Of a stretch of 64,000 nucleotides of DNA, positions 10,913-22,262 are shown one piece after another. Each line of letters opens with the position of its first letter. Position 1 is the first letter of the stretch. The notes under the pieces were generated by a model. It was given only the letters and a program-made list of their open reading frames with translations, searched no databases and was not told where the DNA came from. A program made the translations under genes and the position numbers. The stretch comes from Fistulifera solaris. Lineage: Eukaryota > Bacillariophyta > Bacillariophyceae > Naviculales > Stauroneidaceae. The stretch lies in assembly GCA_030295235.1 (NCBI GenBank), contig AP026127.1, positions 560,501 through 624,500 of the forward strand, given 5' to 3'.

Positions 10913-13285
10913 CTAAAAACCAACGAGAGCCAGAAGAAAGATACCGGTCGTCGCTACAAGGGAAGCGGTGATGATTTCTCCAGATGAGGCCTCGAGCACA
11001 CTACATTGATTATCAGAACACTCCACCATCTCGGAAACGTCACCCTCGCATGGCAATCCACCATTAGCAGGAGCAGGGTTATTGCAAGCTCTGAAACGAG
11101 TCATGGTACCTCTGCAACAAGTAGTATAAGCTCCCCATTCTTGAATCGAGTGAATGAGGTCCCGATCAATGAAAACAAATCAAATTGAATCAACTCTCAC
11201 TTACCGCTCCAGCCTCCGTCAACAGGCTCAATCACCTGCTGCAAACAGGTTGTCACAGTCCAACCAAAATGCTCGTTGCAACAATCCTCAGGGTTCGAGT
11301 ACTGCTCTGTCACCGATGCGCCCTGTGGCGGTGCTTCCGGATCCGTAACACGCACGCAAATTTGGCGGTTGTAATTTGGCGAGTAAAACGATGTGCAAGT
11401 ATCCTCGGAGCAGGTTTGAGTCTCCTCCGCCTCGCCTTCACATTCTGAGGACGCTTTTAAGCATTCACGAGTCCGTGATTGTTTTCGGTCGCAACATTCG
11501 CCAAATTCCGACCAGTCCGACCAACCGCCATTCTCACATGTGTCACTCGTACACGCCTGTATAATGCGATCGCTGCCTTCGCATTCAACACCACCATTAG
11601 CAGGAGCTGGGTTTGTACAAGTACGTGTCATTAGTTGTTCGAGATCACAACAGGGTCCAACGCTCGACCATTCCGACCAACCTCCATCGATCGGAGGGTT
11701 CGCACCAGCGTTTATACAACTTTGCAATGCAAAATCAAAGTTGTCGTTGCAACAATCTTCATAGTCGTTGTAGGCTAGATTGGGATCAACTCCTACGGGA
11801 GGCCTTCCTGTAAGAACGCACGTTGTTGTCGAGTAGTCGGGATAAAACTTGATCACACAAACATCTGGCGAGCAAGCCGTTTCTTGTGTTGCCTCCCCAA
11901 TGCAACCACGACCAGAATTAATATCCGGTGAAGCGAGGCATTCTCGCGTTTGTCTCTGTTTCCCTTCACAGCACTCATCCGGTTCCGTCCACTCGGACCA
12001 TCCCGAATTCGGACAGTCGACCGGAAAACAAGCGACGGATCGCAACGACTCTCCCACACACTCGGCTCCGTTCCCCGCCGGTTGTGGATTGGTGCAGGAT
12101 CGATTCTCTAACCGCAATTCATCGCAACAAGGCCGCGTCGTGTCCCAGTCACTCCAATTTCCATCAATGTCTCCACAACCCGACGACTCCGTACAGGTAC
12201 CCGCATCATCTTTACAGTATCCCTCAAAGCAAGTGCACGAGCACGAGGCATAATCAAAGTCGCCGAATACACAATCGGCCGGAATGGGAGTATAGCACGC
12301 GCCTTGGTCACATTGAGAACGGTAGAGATTGGTAGTCACCGGTGCACGCATGTACTCAATCACGTCGGAAATGGTGACAAAGAAGATATCACTGTAAGCC
12401 GCATTCGTGTCTTCAATAAATCGCTTTAATTGAAAATTGTTGTTGAGCATCCAATTCCCTGTCACAGCAATGTGCAAAGGAGCCTTGTTGCCCGTGTAAC
12501 GACGCTGCAGGTTCTGAGTCAATATTTCGTACACATTCTCCGAACTAAAGTCAATCGGATTCAATACTGTGTTATCCAGTCCATAGATGGGACCCATCGG
12601 AACTTCCCACAATCCTGGCAACGTCGCATTCAAACAATTGCATCCAATTTCGCCATATCCGACGCCATCGAACGTGAAGGGCCACAACGTATTGCTTCCC
12701 GCACCCCGCTTGCGCATTATCGGGCAACGCAATGGACGAATCGTACAATAGTTGCAAACTATACATAGTTTGCAGAGTCTCGAACGTATACGCCGTCGGC
12801 GGAGCCCGGTATCCCCGCAATTCGTCCGTCCCCAAACCACATCCGGCGAGAAAGGCCAAATTCCCCTGAATTTCTTCCGGAGGAGGATTGATAGACGACG
12901 TACCGGCAATCTCGTGTTCGCCTTGACGCAAGGCCTGAATCATTTGACACGTCGTGTCGTTCGTCGGTGTCACAAAGAATGTGGCTTGAATGCCACAGCC
13001 AAATTGATTGCGCACTTCGGTCAAGGGCCGAAAGGCCCGCAACGACGATTCGGACGCCGGGTCGGTCACGGAAAGGATGACAAACTGCGGAATATCGGCC
13101 AATGCAATGGTGTTGGTCAGTGGAGATGTGGAAGCTGCCATATTGTCCTGTGGGGAATGAGAAAAAAGGTGAGGAAGCAGTCGAGTGTGCGTGCGACGTT
13201 ATTGCATGTGCAAGACGTACCTGTGACCGTGTCAACCCCAAAGGAGGGACGCTCCTAGGAGCCGAACAATCAAATCTAATCTCAT
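10913..13285 (-). CDS. Secreted polysaccharide (chitin) deacetylase-like protein with TSP1-like repeats and C-terminal anchor
   Basis: Predicted cell-surface glycan-modifying protein. The signal peptide is MRLDLIVRLLGASLLWG (ATG 13285), followed by an intron at 13148-13220. A polysaccharide-deacetylase domain follows, with ATFFVTP, RGYRAPP, LLYDSSI and TLWPFTFDG, the pattern of insect and fungal chitin deacetylases. Then come five TSP1-like repeats (WSEW or WSDW, with a CC pair where TSP1 has CSxTCG). Two Cys-rich repeats (KFYPDY...DCCNDNFDFALQSC and FYSPNY...DCCNEHF) lie between them. An intron at 11140-11204 precedes the last repeat, and the hydrophobic tail SLVATTGIFLLALVGF suggests a GPI or membrane anchor. 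Frame changes at C4 runs 12704-12707 and 13236-13239 are each repaired by one base. The usual first metal Asp motif (TxDD) is not evident; PQFVILSVTDPAS occupies that place, so activity is uncertain. Likely substrate is chitin or another wall glycan. Confidence 0.85.
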
Positions 13286-14021
13286 TGGTGACTTCCTCTC
13301 TTTCGACTACTATAAATTAATCAAGATCCTTGTCACCTTCTACTATGTTTGTTTGAATGAAAGGTTACCGACCGATGATCCATAAAAGTGATGAATGAAT
13401 GTGGATGCGGCCTTTTGTCGCGCAACTTCGTGGAAGCAAGTCTTGGCGCGGGTATCAACATTAGTGTACAGGGGTGGTGCAGACACCGTGCGCGCCAGCC
13501 GGGAGTTGGTGGCATTTCTCCCCCTTCTTCCTCCATAAATCCACCCGAAACGTGAATGAAATAAGGCGAACGAATTCGCTCTGCCATTTACACAACAGTC
13601 GATACTGCGTGTCGCTCCGGTCGTGGATGATCCAGACAAGAAAAGCAAAGACGGGAGTGAATCAAGTGGGATTGAGATATCAAAAAAACGTGTTCTTGTT
13701 GATAGTCTAAACAAAGGTTAAACTTTGGCATAAGCTTGCAAACTTTCCATTTTGTTATCTTGTATTGAGATCCATACTTAGCATAATCATTCGTAGGTCC
13801 TCCGATAGCTTGTCAAAACAACTTTCTTCGAAATAACACCGAGGTGGCATTTGACTCCAGAATCCAGACTATCAAGATTGGCGCTCATCGCAATGCAATT
13901 CTTCGCTGGAAACCGCAAGGTATATTATTGGTGCATACCGCTGGGTAAACAATTCCGGTGTGCTTCGCTAGAAACGGTGAATGTCTATAAATTGGAGAAG
14001 CACCAACCGATACAAGACGAC
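13286..14021. other. Intergenic, no gene supported
   Basis: 736 bases upstream of the deacetylase and downstream of the DUF2039 gene. Several overlapping open frames on both strands lack recognisable domains and look like chance. Confidence 0.5.
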
Positions 14022-14750
14022 TCAAGTATCCATATCCGTCGACGCGTCGGTCTGTATATTACCTTGTTCTCGTTGAAGCAGCATGTTTTGATACGCATCT
14101 CCCGTCAATAGCTTTTCCGCACCACCTACGGCTTGCAGAAAAGGATCTTCCGCGTCGGACATGTCTTCGTCACTCTCATCCAAATCGTCGTCTTCATCAT
14201 TATCATTCTTCTTTTTCTTCTTTCGCTTGGCCGCCAAAGCTCTCTCTTCTTGACGTTCCAGCGTTTTGACTTCTCGTAATTTCAGTTTCCGACCCGTCGG
14301 CTCGGGCGTGTCTTCCTCTTGATCGGCGAGACTGCGAATCGCCGGTTCTTTGACACACATGGCACACGCCCGGTAGTACGTCCGCGCGGAAGCCGTCACG
14401 GCAGTGTCATCGTCGTCATCTGCGGCAGGTTGACGGTTGTTCCATTGCTCTAACAAAGCGAGGGACTGCGGTGACGACCGCGTGCAGGATTCGCAAATAG
14501 TATGATAGGCAGCTTTGACGTTGCGATTTCCACAATGATTGCATTTGGCGGGTGCCGTCAATGGCTTGTATTTGCGGTATTGTTTCTTCCATTCAATCTT
14601 TTCGTGGCATCGTCGACAGACGTGTTGAATGGGAGACGCGAGAATGGCGGCGGTTTTCTTGGACTTTGGATTGTGATGAAACGCAAACTTGTTCTGGTGA
14701 ACGGGTGCGTGGCCTTTTTTCTTTTTCTTGACAGCTTGATCCTGCGGCAT
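14022..14750 (-). CDS. DUF2039 / C9orf85-like zinc-ribbon protein
   Basis: Intact single-exon gene of 242 residues. The N-terminal half matches the conserved DUF2039 family (human C9orf85): HQNKFAFHHNPKSK, then VCRRCHEKIEWKKQYRKYKP, KCNHC and AYHTICESC. These four CxxC pairs form a probable double zinc ribbon. The C-terminal third is low-complexity, with Lys runs (KRKKKKK) and an acidic Asp/Glu stretch, suggesting a nuclear or RNA-associated protein. Function is unknown in any organism I know of. The promoter faces palindrome array B, which begins 364 nt upstream. Confidence 0.87.
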   Translation of the reverse strand: MPQDQAVKKKKKGHAPVHQNKFAFHHNPKSKKTAAILASPIQHVCRRCHEKIEWKKQYRKYKPLTAPAKCNHCGNRNVKAAYHTICESCTRSSPQSLALLEQWNNRQPAADDDDDTAVTASARTYYRACAMCVKEPAIRSLADQEEDTPEPTGRKLKLREVKTLERQEERALAAKRKKKKKNDNDEDDDLDESDEDMSDAEDPFLQAVGGAEKLLTGDAYQNMLLQREQGNIQTDASTDMDT

Positions 14751-15113
14751 GTTACAGCAGTGTTTAGTAAGAATTAATAGAGGATTACAAATGAAAAGAT
14801 CGAAGTTACGAGGCGATGGGCTCCGTCCTGTTTTTTCTTCTTCGTTTCATCACATCATCATAATTTAGGTCTATTTCATTTTGGTGGAGGGCGAGAAAAT
14901 TATACCGACGGTCGAGAACAGACATTTGTATGGTACCGGTACCCGATATATACCCGATGCGATGTTCGCTTTGCACTTTGCACCGAAAAAACATGGCCAT
15001 TCGTTTGAATGAAGTGTTGATTGCTATTGCGTTAAAACGAAGCAATCTCAGCATGTTTCAATAGAAATTGATCGGAAGGTGTAGGTAGCAGTCGGGTTTA
15101 AAACAATATTAAT
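14751..15113. other. 5' flank of DUF2039 gene, with a GGTACC double palindrome
   Basis: Contains GGTACCGGTACC at about 14932-14943 and no gene. An 82-codon minus-strand frame inside has no family features. Confidence 0.45.
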
Positions 15114-15534
15114 TCTGGAACGTGCACAGCATTTCGGTAGGATCAAAAAGGTGGTCCAGAATTTCTGGACCACTACAGAATTTCTGTATGATTAGAAATA
15201 TGGCGATTCCAGAATTTCTGGAAATCGCACTTTCTTTCGTTATGACCGAAAACAAGGTGTCGAGAATTTTTACAACGTGCACAATATTTTGCTAGGATCC
15301 AAAGCATCGTGTCCAGTTATTCTGGAACGTGCACAGCATTTCGGTAGGATCGAAAAAGGTGGTCCAGAATTTCTGGACCATCACAGAATTTCTGTATGAT
15401 TAGAAATATAGCGATTCCAGAATTTCTGGAAATCGCACTTTCTTTCGTTATGACGGAAAACAAGGTGTCGAGAATTTTTACAACGTGCACAATATTTTGC
15501 TAGGATCCAAAGCATCGTGTCCAGTTAATCTGGA
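15114..15534. repeat. Palindrome array B (207-bp tandem duplication)
   Basis: Two tandem copies of a 207-bp unit beginning TCTGGAACGTGCAC, at 15114 and 15321; the second is slightly shortened. Each carries GGTCCAGAATTTCTGGACC, ACAGAATTTCTGT and TTCCAGAATTTCTGGAA, perfect or near-perfect palindromes. A further isolated TTCCAGAATTTCTGGAA lies at about 15688-15704. The region lies between the divergent starts of the DUF2039 and PET100-like genes. Confidence 0.92.
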
Positions 15535-15893
15535 AACGACGTTAAAATTAAAGTAATGACCCCTGTTTATCGTATTTCTTGATTTAGCCGTTTCTGGCCT
15601 ATAGTAAAATCACCAAAGTCCTAATTTTCGGCGATGCCCCCCCACCCCCTTGTCACAGCGAAAGTAAAACTTTCCGGATATAGCGATTCCAGAATTTCTG
15701 GAAATCACACTTTCTTCATTTTCTTGACACGATAACTCCTCGGCGCTTCCAGATTTCCCGGTAACTCGGAACATCAACAACTCAGTTTCCCTTCAAACAA
15801 ATATTTCAAACGAAGCTCTTTTCTCATTTTGGCGCTTTCAATTGCAACAATCCATTCTTTGGGTTTCTACAAATATACACCCACTGATTTATG

Positions 15894-16237
15894 ATGGCAA
15901 AAGGAAAACAAGGGCTTTATTTAGAAAGCTGGAAATTTGCCGTCTACTTAGCGGTTCCCATTGCTGCTTCGTGGTATTATTCCGACCCAAAACGACAAAA
16001 AGAATCGGCCGACTACTGGCAATACGTCAAATATCCTGAAATCCCAACGTAAATATGAAAGAACAAATTGAAGCTTTGGCCGCCCAGCAAAAACAAAGAA
16101 GTGTGTATCGAGAGCAAATGAAAGAATTGCAGGCGCAAGCCGCGCGGGCGGAACAAGCGAGAGAAGAAACATCACGTCGAGGATGGTGGAGTTGGATTGG
16201 ATTTGGGAGAAACAAAAGTGCTACCGAAAGTGATTGA
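15894..16237 (+). CDS. PET100: PET100-like cytochrome c oxidase assembly protein
   Basis: Small gene of about 115 residues, with its first 50 codons in one frame and the rest in the next. The N-terminus, LYLESWKFAVYLAVPIAASW, is the membrane segment typical of PET100, followed by a matrix/IMS helix and YWQYVKYPEIP, comparable to the conserved PP(E) region. The C-terminal part is a charged helix rich in Gln/Glu/Arg, ending RRGWWSWIGFGRNKSATESD. PET100 is an inner-membrane factor that assembles complex IV. The frame changes at the C3 run 16043-16045; one extra C gives IPNVNMKEQIEAL and removes the stop. Another in-frame ATG lies directly before, at 15891. Family call rests on the first 50 residues and size. 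Confidence 0.75.
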
Positions 16238-16369
16238 TGAAATTTGTATTATAGGCGTCAGCTTCAAAGCGTTTTAAACGCAGGTAAACTTATATTAAAA
16301 TGTGTTGCACAGAGACAGACTCAATCACGATGGCACAGAACAGAATGTAATACTTTACATTTAGCAACT

Positions 16370-17727
16370 CTATAAATAAAATGGGGTTTCTTCTTCTTCC
16401 ATCGCTGGCTGTTCCTCTTCTATCTCTTTGTTCAACGGGATCATATATGTCTCTTCGTCCTCCTCCTCCAAAATCAAAGGCGGAGGTTCGCAGGTCAAAG
16501 CATCACCACAATCACGCAACGAATTTTTAGCCAAATGCCAAAGAGGCATCAAACGGAATGGTTCCTCTGTCATTATGCTAATCTCGTCCAACCCTATCAT
16601 TGTGTACGCCACCGCTGTCGTCGTTATGAAGGTTGCGACACTATCGAGCATGTTGCTTCCGCGCAGCGCGAGCGGTAAATGGAAAAGGTAAAACAGTAAA
16701 AGCCGCGCCGTATGGGTCGTATAAACGGGAGGAATCGGACTGGCTTGAATGCGTTCGGTAATCATGATGCAGTAGTTCAGTTGCTGCACATTGTGATCCA
16801 GACGAGAGGCTTCCGATGTCGTCAATAAACCACGCGACAACATGAGCGCGAAAATTTGTCGCAGTCGAGTCACAACTGCCACGGGTCGTTTTCTTTGCTG
16901 CAAAATGTAAGCAGCATCTGCACTCAATCCGTCAACCGAAGCCTTCCTTTCTTTCTGGGAACACGGCAGCATGACACGCAGAATATCTTCATCCGTACCA
17001 TTGACTTCGTCGCCCCGCAAGAACCCTTTCAGTAGCCACGCAAAGAGAGCTACATGCCGGGCCGCCTTGAGTCCGAGGGCTCGATCTTTTGGATACACAT
17101 TGGATGCAATCAATTGCGCCATATCGCGTGTATAGAGTACGACTTTGCCAAAAGCCAATCGACCTTCATTCAAGCGACTGAGCCCTTGATTCGATCGGAG
17201 CGTCAACAAAGCGGCAACAAAGGTACTAACGAGCGACAGTGGGGCCATGGAGATTATGTGGGTGGGTGCCGCGCAGCGATCGTAGACCCAACACACGAGA
17301 CAAGTCCAAGCCATCAGGACCGCCAACGGGGGAGCGACGCGGGCTAATATGCGGCTTCTATGAAATGCTAAAATGTGATCAATATACCTTCTTCTTGAAC
17401 TGTGTCTCTTCCATTCTTCCAAGGTCCATGTGTTGGTGAAGGAACGTTTGCGGTGATGAATTTTCGGCACGGTGGGGTCGTAGTAACTGGAGCGAAGCTC
17501 AAGGACCTTTGTATGTCTCGGGCATACTTTTCCAGTGAATCACCAGTATATTCGATAACGCTATAGCGTTTCACAGGGGAATGAATCCTATTGTTTTGTT
17601 GAGTTTGTGTTGACAATATTTTCCAGCATGGTTGATGATACCGACGAAATGTCAACTGTACATAGGCATCACATGTCGTCGAACAAAAACCGAAAAAGAC
17701 GAGCGCAATCAGCAGCCAAAAAGGCAT
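16370..17727 (-). CDS. Bestrophin-like (UPF0187) anion channel
   Basis: About 452 residues, single exon. It starts with a signal peptide (MPFWLLIALVFFGFCSTTCDA), then a spacer and a bestrophin-like membrane domain. The sequence YYDPTVPKIHHRKR leads into transmembrane helices (HILAFHRSRILARVAPPLAVL). These are followed by LLTLRSNQGLSRLNEGR, matching the family LLxxRTxxxYxRWxEGR region, and a later QLNYCIMITERIQASPIPP, matching the NxIPxP(Y) region. Bestrophin-like proteins carry Cl- or HCO3- and in algae are implicated in supplying bicarbonate to the thylakoid lumen. The signal peptide is compatible with a secondary plastid, but localisation is inference. The frame changes once at T3 17508-17510; one more base joins ARDIQ to KVLELRSSYYDP. 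The C-terminus is strongly acidic. Confidence 0.75.
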
Positions 17728-18773
17728 TTGTCATAAAGTCGCTCGTCGCTCTTTCGACCTTTTGAAGTAATAACAGCAATTGCTAGGAAAAATGTTTATC
17801 GTTTGATGTCTGTGGAGGGAGTTCAATGCAAACAATTATTATAAATGCCTCGCTTTCTGCTATCTTGGATTTTTGTCGTTGTCGTTGAAATCGTTGAAAA
17901 ACAAACTGTCTTTCTTTGTGTTTACCACGTTGAGTGACGTATGCAACTGCAAAGAAGTGTACATGGGACACGTTGAAGACGTCATCACGTTTTTTCTCAT
18001 TTGTCATCTGGGAGCCGGTACGACAAATGTACGATTGGTTATACTGTATGTGAATCGTAGTACTATAGCACCATCTTGTAGACAACATTCACCAGGACTG
18101 CATTTGAGTCATGAACTAATAACACACTGCCGAATGAGACTGCTATTTATGCTTCGTTCTTCCTATGAAATTGTTAAGCTTACGTCGGTCTTGATTATAT
18201 TGCATGGCTTTCATCACCATTTGTAATGCGAGCAGAAAGTCTTGATGTCGTCAATCCTTGGAAATGGCCTTCTCCCGGATTTATAGACCAAAGTCTAGAT
18301 CAACTTAACCACGACTGCATTTCAGTCATGAAATCACGATTTTCATTCTCGTGCCATAGAGACACGAACGACGATGATGATTCTTCTATTCTAAAGGTAT
18401 GATTCGTAAATGTGTTCTAGGATGCCTTGGTAGAAGGTTTCATTCAAGGTCCTATTCCCGTTGGCTTTGTATGCTTGCCATTTTTATTCAAGATTCAAGA
18501 TGGACGAGCTTTACGTCTGTCAGGCGTGCGTCCCCATAGCCGACACAAGACACAAGACGCAACGGACATAGCGGGTGACGGATGACGGATGCACCTTTTT
18601 CCTCTTCGCTCTTCGTGTTGTTCGTTCGCTCTTTCGCTTTTTTTGTCATTATTTATTTTCGTTTCATCCTTTTCCTTCTCCGCCAAGGCCATTGGAACAT
18701 TTCACGACAAACAAGTACATTTTACAACTTTATCCGTGTAAAACCGTCCGAATTGACAAAGAAGTAGTGTATA
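17728..18773. other. Intergenic with two copies of a dispersed GACTGCATTT(C/G)AGTC motif
   Basis: 1,046 bases between divergent genes. Copies of ACTGCATTTSAGTCATGAA lie at about 18097-18114 and 18311-18333. No coding frame has domain support. Confidence 0.5.
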
Positions 18774-19601
18774 ATGGGCGGCACGAAAGACTATCCTCGC
18801 GAATATCTCATTGCCTCGGCATTGGCCGCTACCATCAACTACCCATTGTGGCGTGCTTCTGCCATAGGGCAATCGGGATTTGTGGTAGAATCGGCACGGA
18901 TTCCGGCACTCTTGTCTCCGTACGTCCACGCCTTTGCTCCGCCGTACAAAGGCGCTCTAGCTACAGTACTGGGCATGACCTGGGCACGGGCGGGCATTTT
19001 CTGGGGTTCCGATTACGGAAAAGAGCAATTGATGCAAATGGGTATGGCCGAGAGCGCAGCCACGGTTCTGCCTCCGTTGGTAGTCAGTACAGTTGTACAA
19101 TGCGTCAATATGCCGCTCGTGCGGGCGACCATTACCATTCAAGACCCGCAATCGAAATTGCCCAATGTGGCTGCCGCCTTGCGGTACATTTATCAAACAC
19201 ACGGTTGGGCGGGACTTTGGCACGGTACATCGGCGGGCGTGTTAAAATCGGTTCCGAAATATTGTACTGCCGTCGTGGTCAAGGGATTCATGGAAGACTG
19301 GTTGCCGCCACCGACGGATCCGTCGGAGCGATTGTGGCGGTCTGCGTATAAAAGTGCGGCGGCCGGGATTGCCGGAGCGGCATTGACCAATCCACTCGAT
19401 GTCATTCGCAATGAAATGTTCAAAACGAATTTAGAGTTGACTGCTACGGTGCAAAAGCTGTGGCGGGAGTTGGGTGTGCGTTTCTTGGCGCGGGGGCTGG
19501 GCAAAAACATGGTTGCTGTGGCGATTCCTGTGGCGTGTACCATATTTTTTACGGATGCTTTGGTGCACCGAACGCAACAACGGCAACGGCGAGTCACATG
19601 A
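18774..19601 (+). CDS. Mitochondrial carrier family (SLC25) protein
   Basis: Intact single-exon gene of 275 residues. Three carrier repeats are present, though the first is weak. The Px(D/E)xx(K/R)-type signatures are PLWRASAIG (repeat 1), PLVRATITIQ (repeat 2) and the canonical PLDVIRNEMF (repeat 3). GWAGLWHGTSAGVLKSVPKY is the characteristic G(x)6-G-Px3 section of repeat 2. Such carriers move metabolites across the mitochondrial inner membrane. The divergent signature motifs give no substrate. ATG at 18774 with AAT upstream. Confidence 0.85.
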   Translation: MGGTKDYPREYLIASALAATINYPLWRASAIGQSGFVVESARIPALLSPYVHAFAPPYKGALATVLGMTWARAGIFWGSDYGKEQLMQMGMAESAATVLPPLVVSTVVQCVNMPLVRATITIQDPQSKLPNVAAALRYIYQTHGWAGLWHGTSAGVLKSVPKYCTAVVVKGFMEDWLPPPTDPSERLWRSAYKSAAAGIAGAALTNPLDVIRNEMFKTNLELTATVQKLWRELGVRFLARGLGKNMVAVAIPVACTIFFTDALVHRTQQRQRRVT

Positions 19602-20607
19602 ACGAAGGAAGACCAGACGACAAATCCTTTTGACTGTCTCTTTCTCACGCATGTCATTTTTCATCAAGCCGTGTAAGACGCAATTTGGGATCTTTCTTGC
19701 GGTATTACAACTGGCAGCAACCCAGCTCAGGAGCAGTTGCGTCAAATGGAATTTTTGCATCACTCCATCTTGACGATCGGTCATTTCGCAGTATAATTCT
19801 TTTGAAATGTTTTTGATGAAGGATTTCAGCATTCATCATGTCGGTAAGGTTTGCTCTGAATTGAGCCCATGCTCGGCTTATCCAATGAAACGTGTCTATA
19901 GTATGTTGTTAATAGCTAGACTTTAAAGCAAAATGTGCAAAACACGCCGTGATTTTTCATTCAAATTCATTGTGGTGGTTAGTGACCACCACGACTTCAT
20001 TTTCAGTCATGAATCATCATCAATTTTGCGAGCGGCACTGCTTATTCCGTCCGTTCTGCTAGCTTGTTGAGCATCTATTATCTACATCACAATGTATGGC
20101 CCTCAATTGCAGTTGTAACGCAAATTTCGATTGTTTCCGTCAAAAATTGCATGCTAATATTTGTCTTCCTAATCCACTATACGCCCAATGTGTTGTCCGT
20201 TTTTACCATGAGTGCATTTCCGTCATGAGAAAGATTATTGCGAATGACGCTGCTTACCCTGGTATCATTTTCCGTTCGTTCTGCTAGCTGGATGAGCAAT
20301 ATTATATCAACTTTACAACGCCATCCCCTTCAGATGCATTTAAGAAGTGTTCTTGTCGATTCTTTACGTCGAAATGTATTGCGAATCGTCGACTCCCGTC
20401 ACGACTGTAGGTTAAGAGTGTAGGTTCTACGACACCACGACTTCTTCATTTCAGTCACGAGACATGTTCCTCGTTTTCGCACGCCCGATGATGCGATGAC
20501 TTTCATTGCTGTCGACAGTCTGCTGACAACACAACCATTTGGTTTGAATATAAATAAAGAAGCCGTTAAACACGTTATTGGAAACTCGTAAGCTGCTGAA
20601 AAGAGTA
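19602..20607. other. Intergenic, further copies of the dispersed dyad motif
   Basis: About 1 kb without a supported gene. Variants of the CCACGACT(G/T)CATTTCAGTCATGA motif occur at about 19988-20012, 20208-20227 and 20431-20455. A TATA-like TATAAATAAAG lies just upstream (about 20550) of the F-box gene. Confidence 0.5.
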
Positions 20608-21631
20608 ATGACGGAAGTGCCCCGGACCCGACGAGGCAAAATAATGGCAGCGAGTGTGACACTGTCGAACCTTTCTTGTGACGACAACGAGTACTCGTCA
20701 ACTTTTACCCTATCTCAACTCCCCGAAGAACTTTTGTTCCGCACTTTTTCGTTTCTCGACGTCATTTCGCTAATCGATATGGGGATGACAAATCATTACT
20801 ATCACGCCCTTTGTCAGCGCAATCAAGCGGGATGGACGAATCTGTGTCTCCAATTGTGGAAAACGAAAATTCACGTCGCACCCGCCGCACGATCGCTAGT
20901 GCAGGAACACGCACTCGCGGCGTACCGTTTGGCGTGCGCCGATGCAACGCAACGATCCTATGTCACGAAACCCGAATTTTGTTACAATCCCGACACGCAT
21001 CAAGGGACCGTGTGGAGTTTCCGTTTCAAAGAGAGTGCCGGTACCGATTGGACCTCGGTGGATCCATGGTATCGGGGATTGCCGTGTCGACAAATGGTGT
21101 TTTTGGAATCAGGAAAAGGCATGCAGTACGTCAATGATGATGAAGATAGTCCTCGTCTCCTCGATCCGCCCGTTCCTATTGCTTGGAGATTCTTGACACG
21201 CCCCATGGATTTACCGGAACGACCATTGGGAAGTTATGTACGATTCACAGTCGCGGGCGGGATGTTCCGACGTACAGTGTGCGTCGATCGCCCAATGGAA
21301 ATTGGGGTTTTGTGATGGAATCGTGTTGGGGGTTGTACGCTAGCTACCCGTTGCCGCCGCGTCGGAAGAAGATCCTGCGCCGTGCGGGGAAGAACCGACG
21401 TGGGTTCATGCTGACGAGGAGGATTGGACATGTTGGCGAAACAAACGAATCCGTACACGGCGACATCTACACGCTACGCTACCGCACGACCCTTTGCAAG
21501 ACGATTCGCAATTGTTAATAACGAACGAAATCCAGTGGCGCGAGGCTTTTCTTTATAATGTGGGAGCTCGTGTACTGCCGGAAGGTGATCAAGCCATTGA
21601 TGAATTTGATCGAGCGTGGGGTGGCGTATGA
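20608..21631 (+). CDS. F-box protein
   Basis: The N-terminal F-box (LSQLPEELLFRTFSFLDVIS followed by LCLQLW) would recruit the protein to SCF ubiquitin ligases through Skp1. The remaining 270 residues have no recognised substrate domain. A stretch with YRGLPCRQMVFLESGKG and MESCWGLYASYP resembles other algal F-box proteins with an unassigned beta-rich C-terminus. The frame changes twice: at C3 21291-21293, and between about 21350 and 21375. The protein then continues through ITNEIQWREAFLYNVGARVL to a stop at 21629-21631. Start: ATG 20608; a second in-frame ATG at 20644 is equally possible. Confidence 0.75.
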
Positions 21632-22262
21632 TGGACAATGATGTAATGTGCGTTGTTTTTGAAGCCAACGAACCCCTTGAAAGAACACACCGCGCTACCA
21701 ATCGTGGTGTTATGTGTGGGACTGCATACCAGTATGGTGTTGTTAGCGTGAAATCTAATAAATGGAATGTGGCTTCCTGGTGCGACATGTTCGTCTAGCA
21801 CCGAAAAATCTCGCTGTTGAACGAGGGTCGTTTTACAAACACATATATGCATACAACAAAGGACCTTGCGTTGACGAAGACGATAACAGAAACAGAACCA
21901 ACTCCATGATCACGGCAAACTCAAAAAGTTTCATCAGCGGCAATTGTTGTTTCTCATGATTTTGTTGAACGCTTGAAAAGAAAAGAAAATTCGAACAACA
22001 AGCTATCTAAGTGCTAGAGGATGTGCGTTCAACTGTACACTGCAGATTTTCCGTCCACAAGCAAGATGGGTGACCTATTCGTAGCGTGACCAGAGCTACG
22101 CGATCGGTCGCAATTCAATGCTCAGCAAGGAATCATATTGTTGGATAGTGCCGACTGGTCGGATCATCGTACCGCTGTGTGACTAACTCACAAAACTCGG
22201 TTTGATTCTTGACAAGAGAGACCTCGTTGTGGATGTATCGTTACAACCGTCGGTGGCTTCGG
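21632..22262. other. Intergenic, nothing recognised
   Basis: Between the F-box gene and minus-strand coding-like fragments. No supported feature. Confidence 0.4.

Noticed and set aside
13343-13714. Minus-strand frames upstream of the deacetylase as its first exon
   Set aside because: A clean signal peptide from ATG 13285 plus a canonical intron already accounts for the start.
17873-18226. 117-codon plus-strand frame
   Set aside because: No domain, no signal, composition like intergenic DNA and it contains a dispersed dyad motif.
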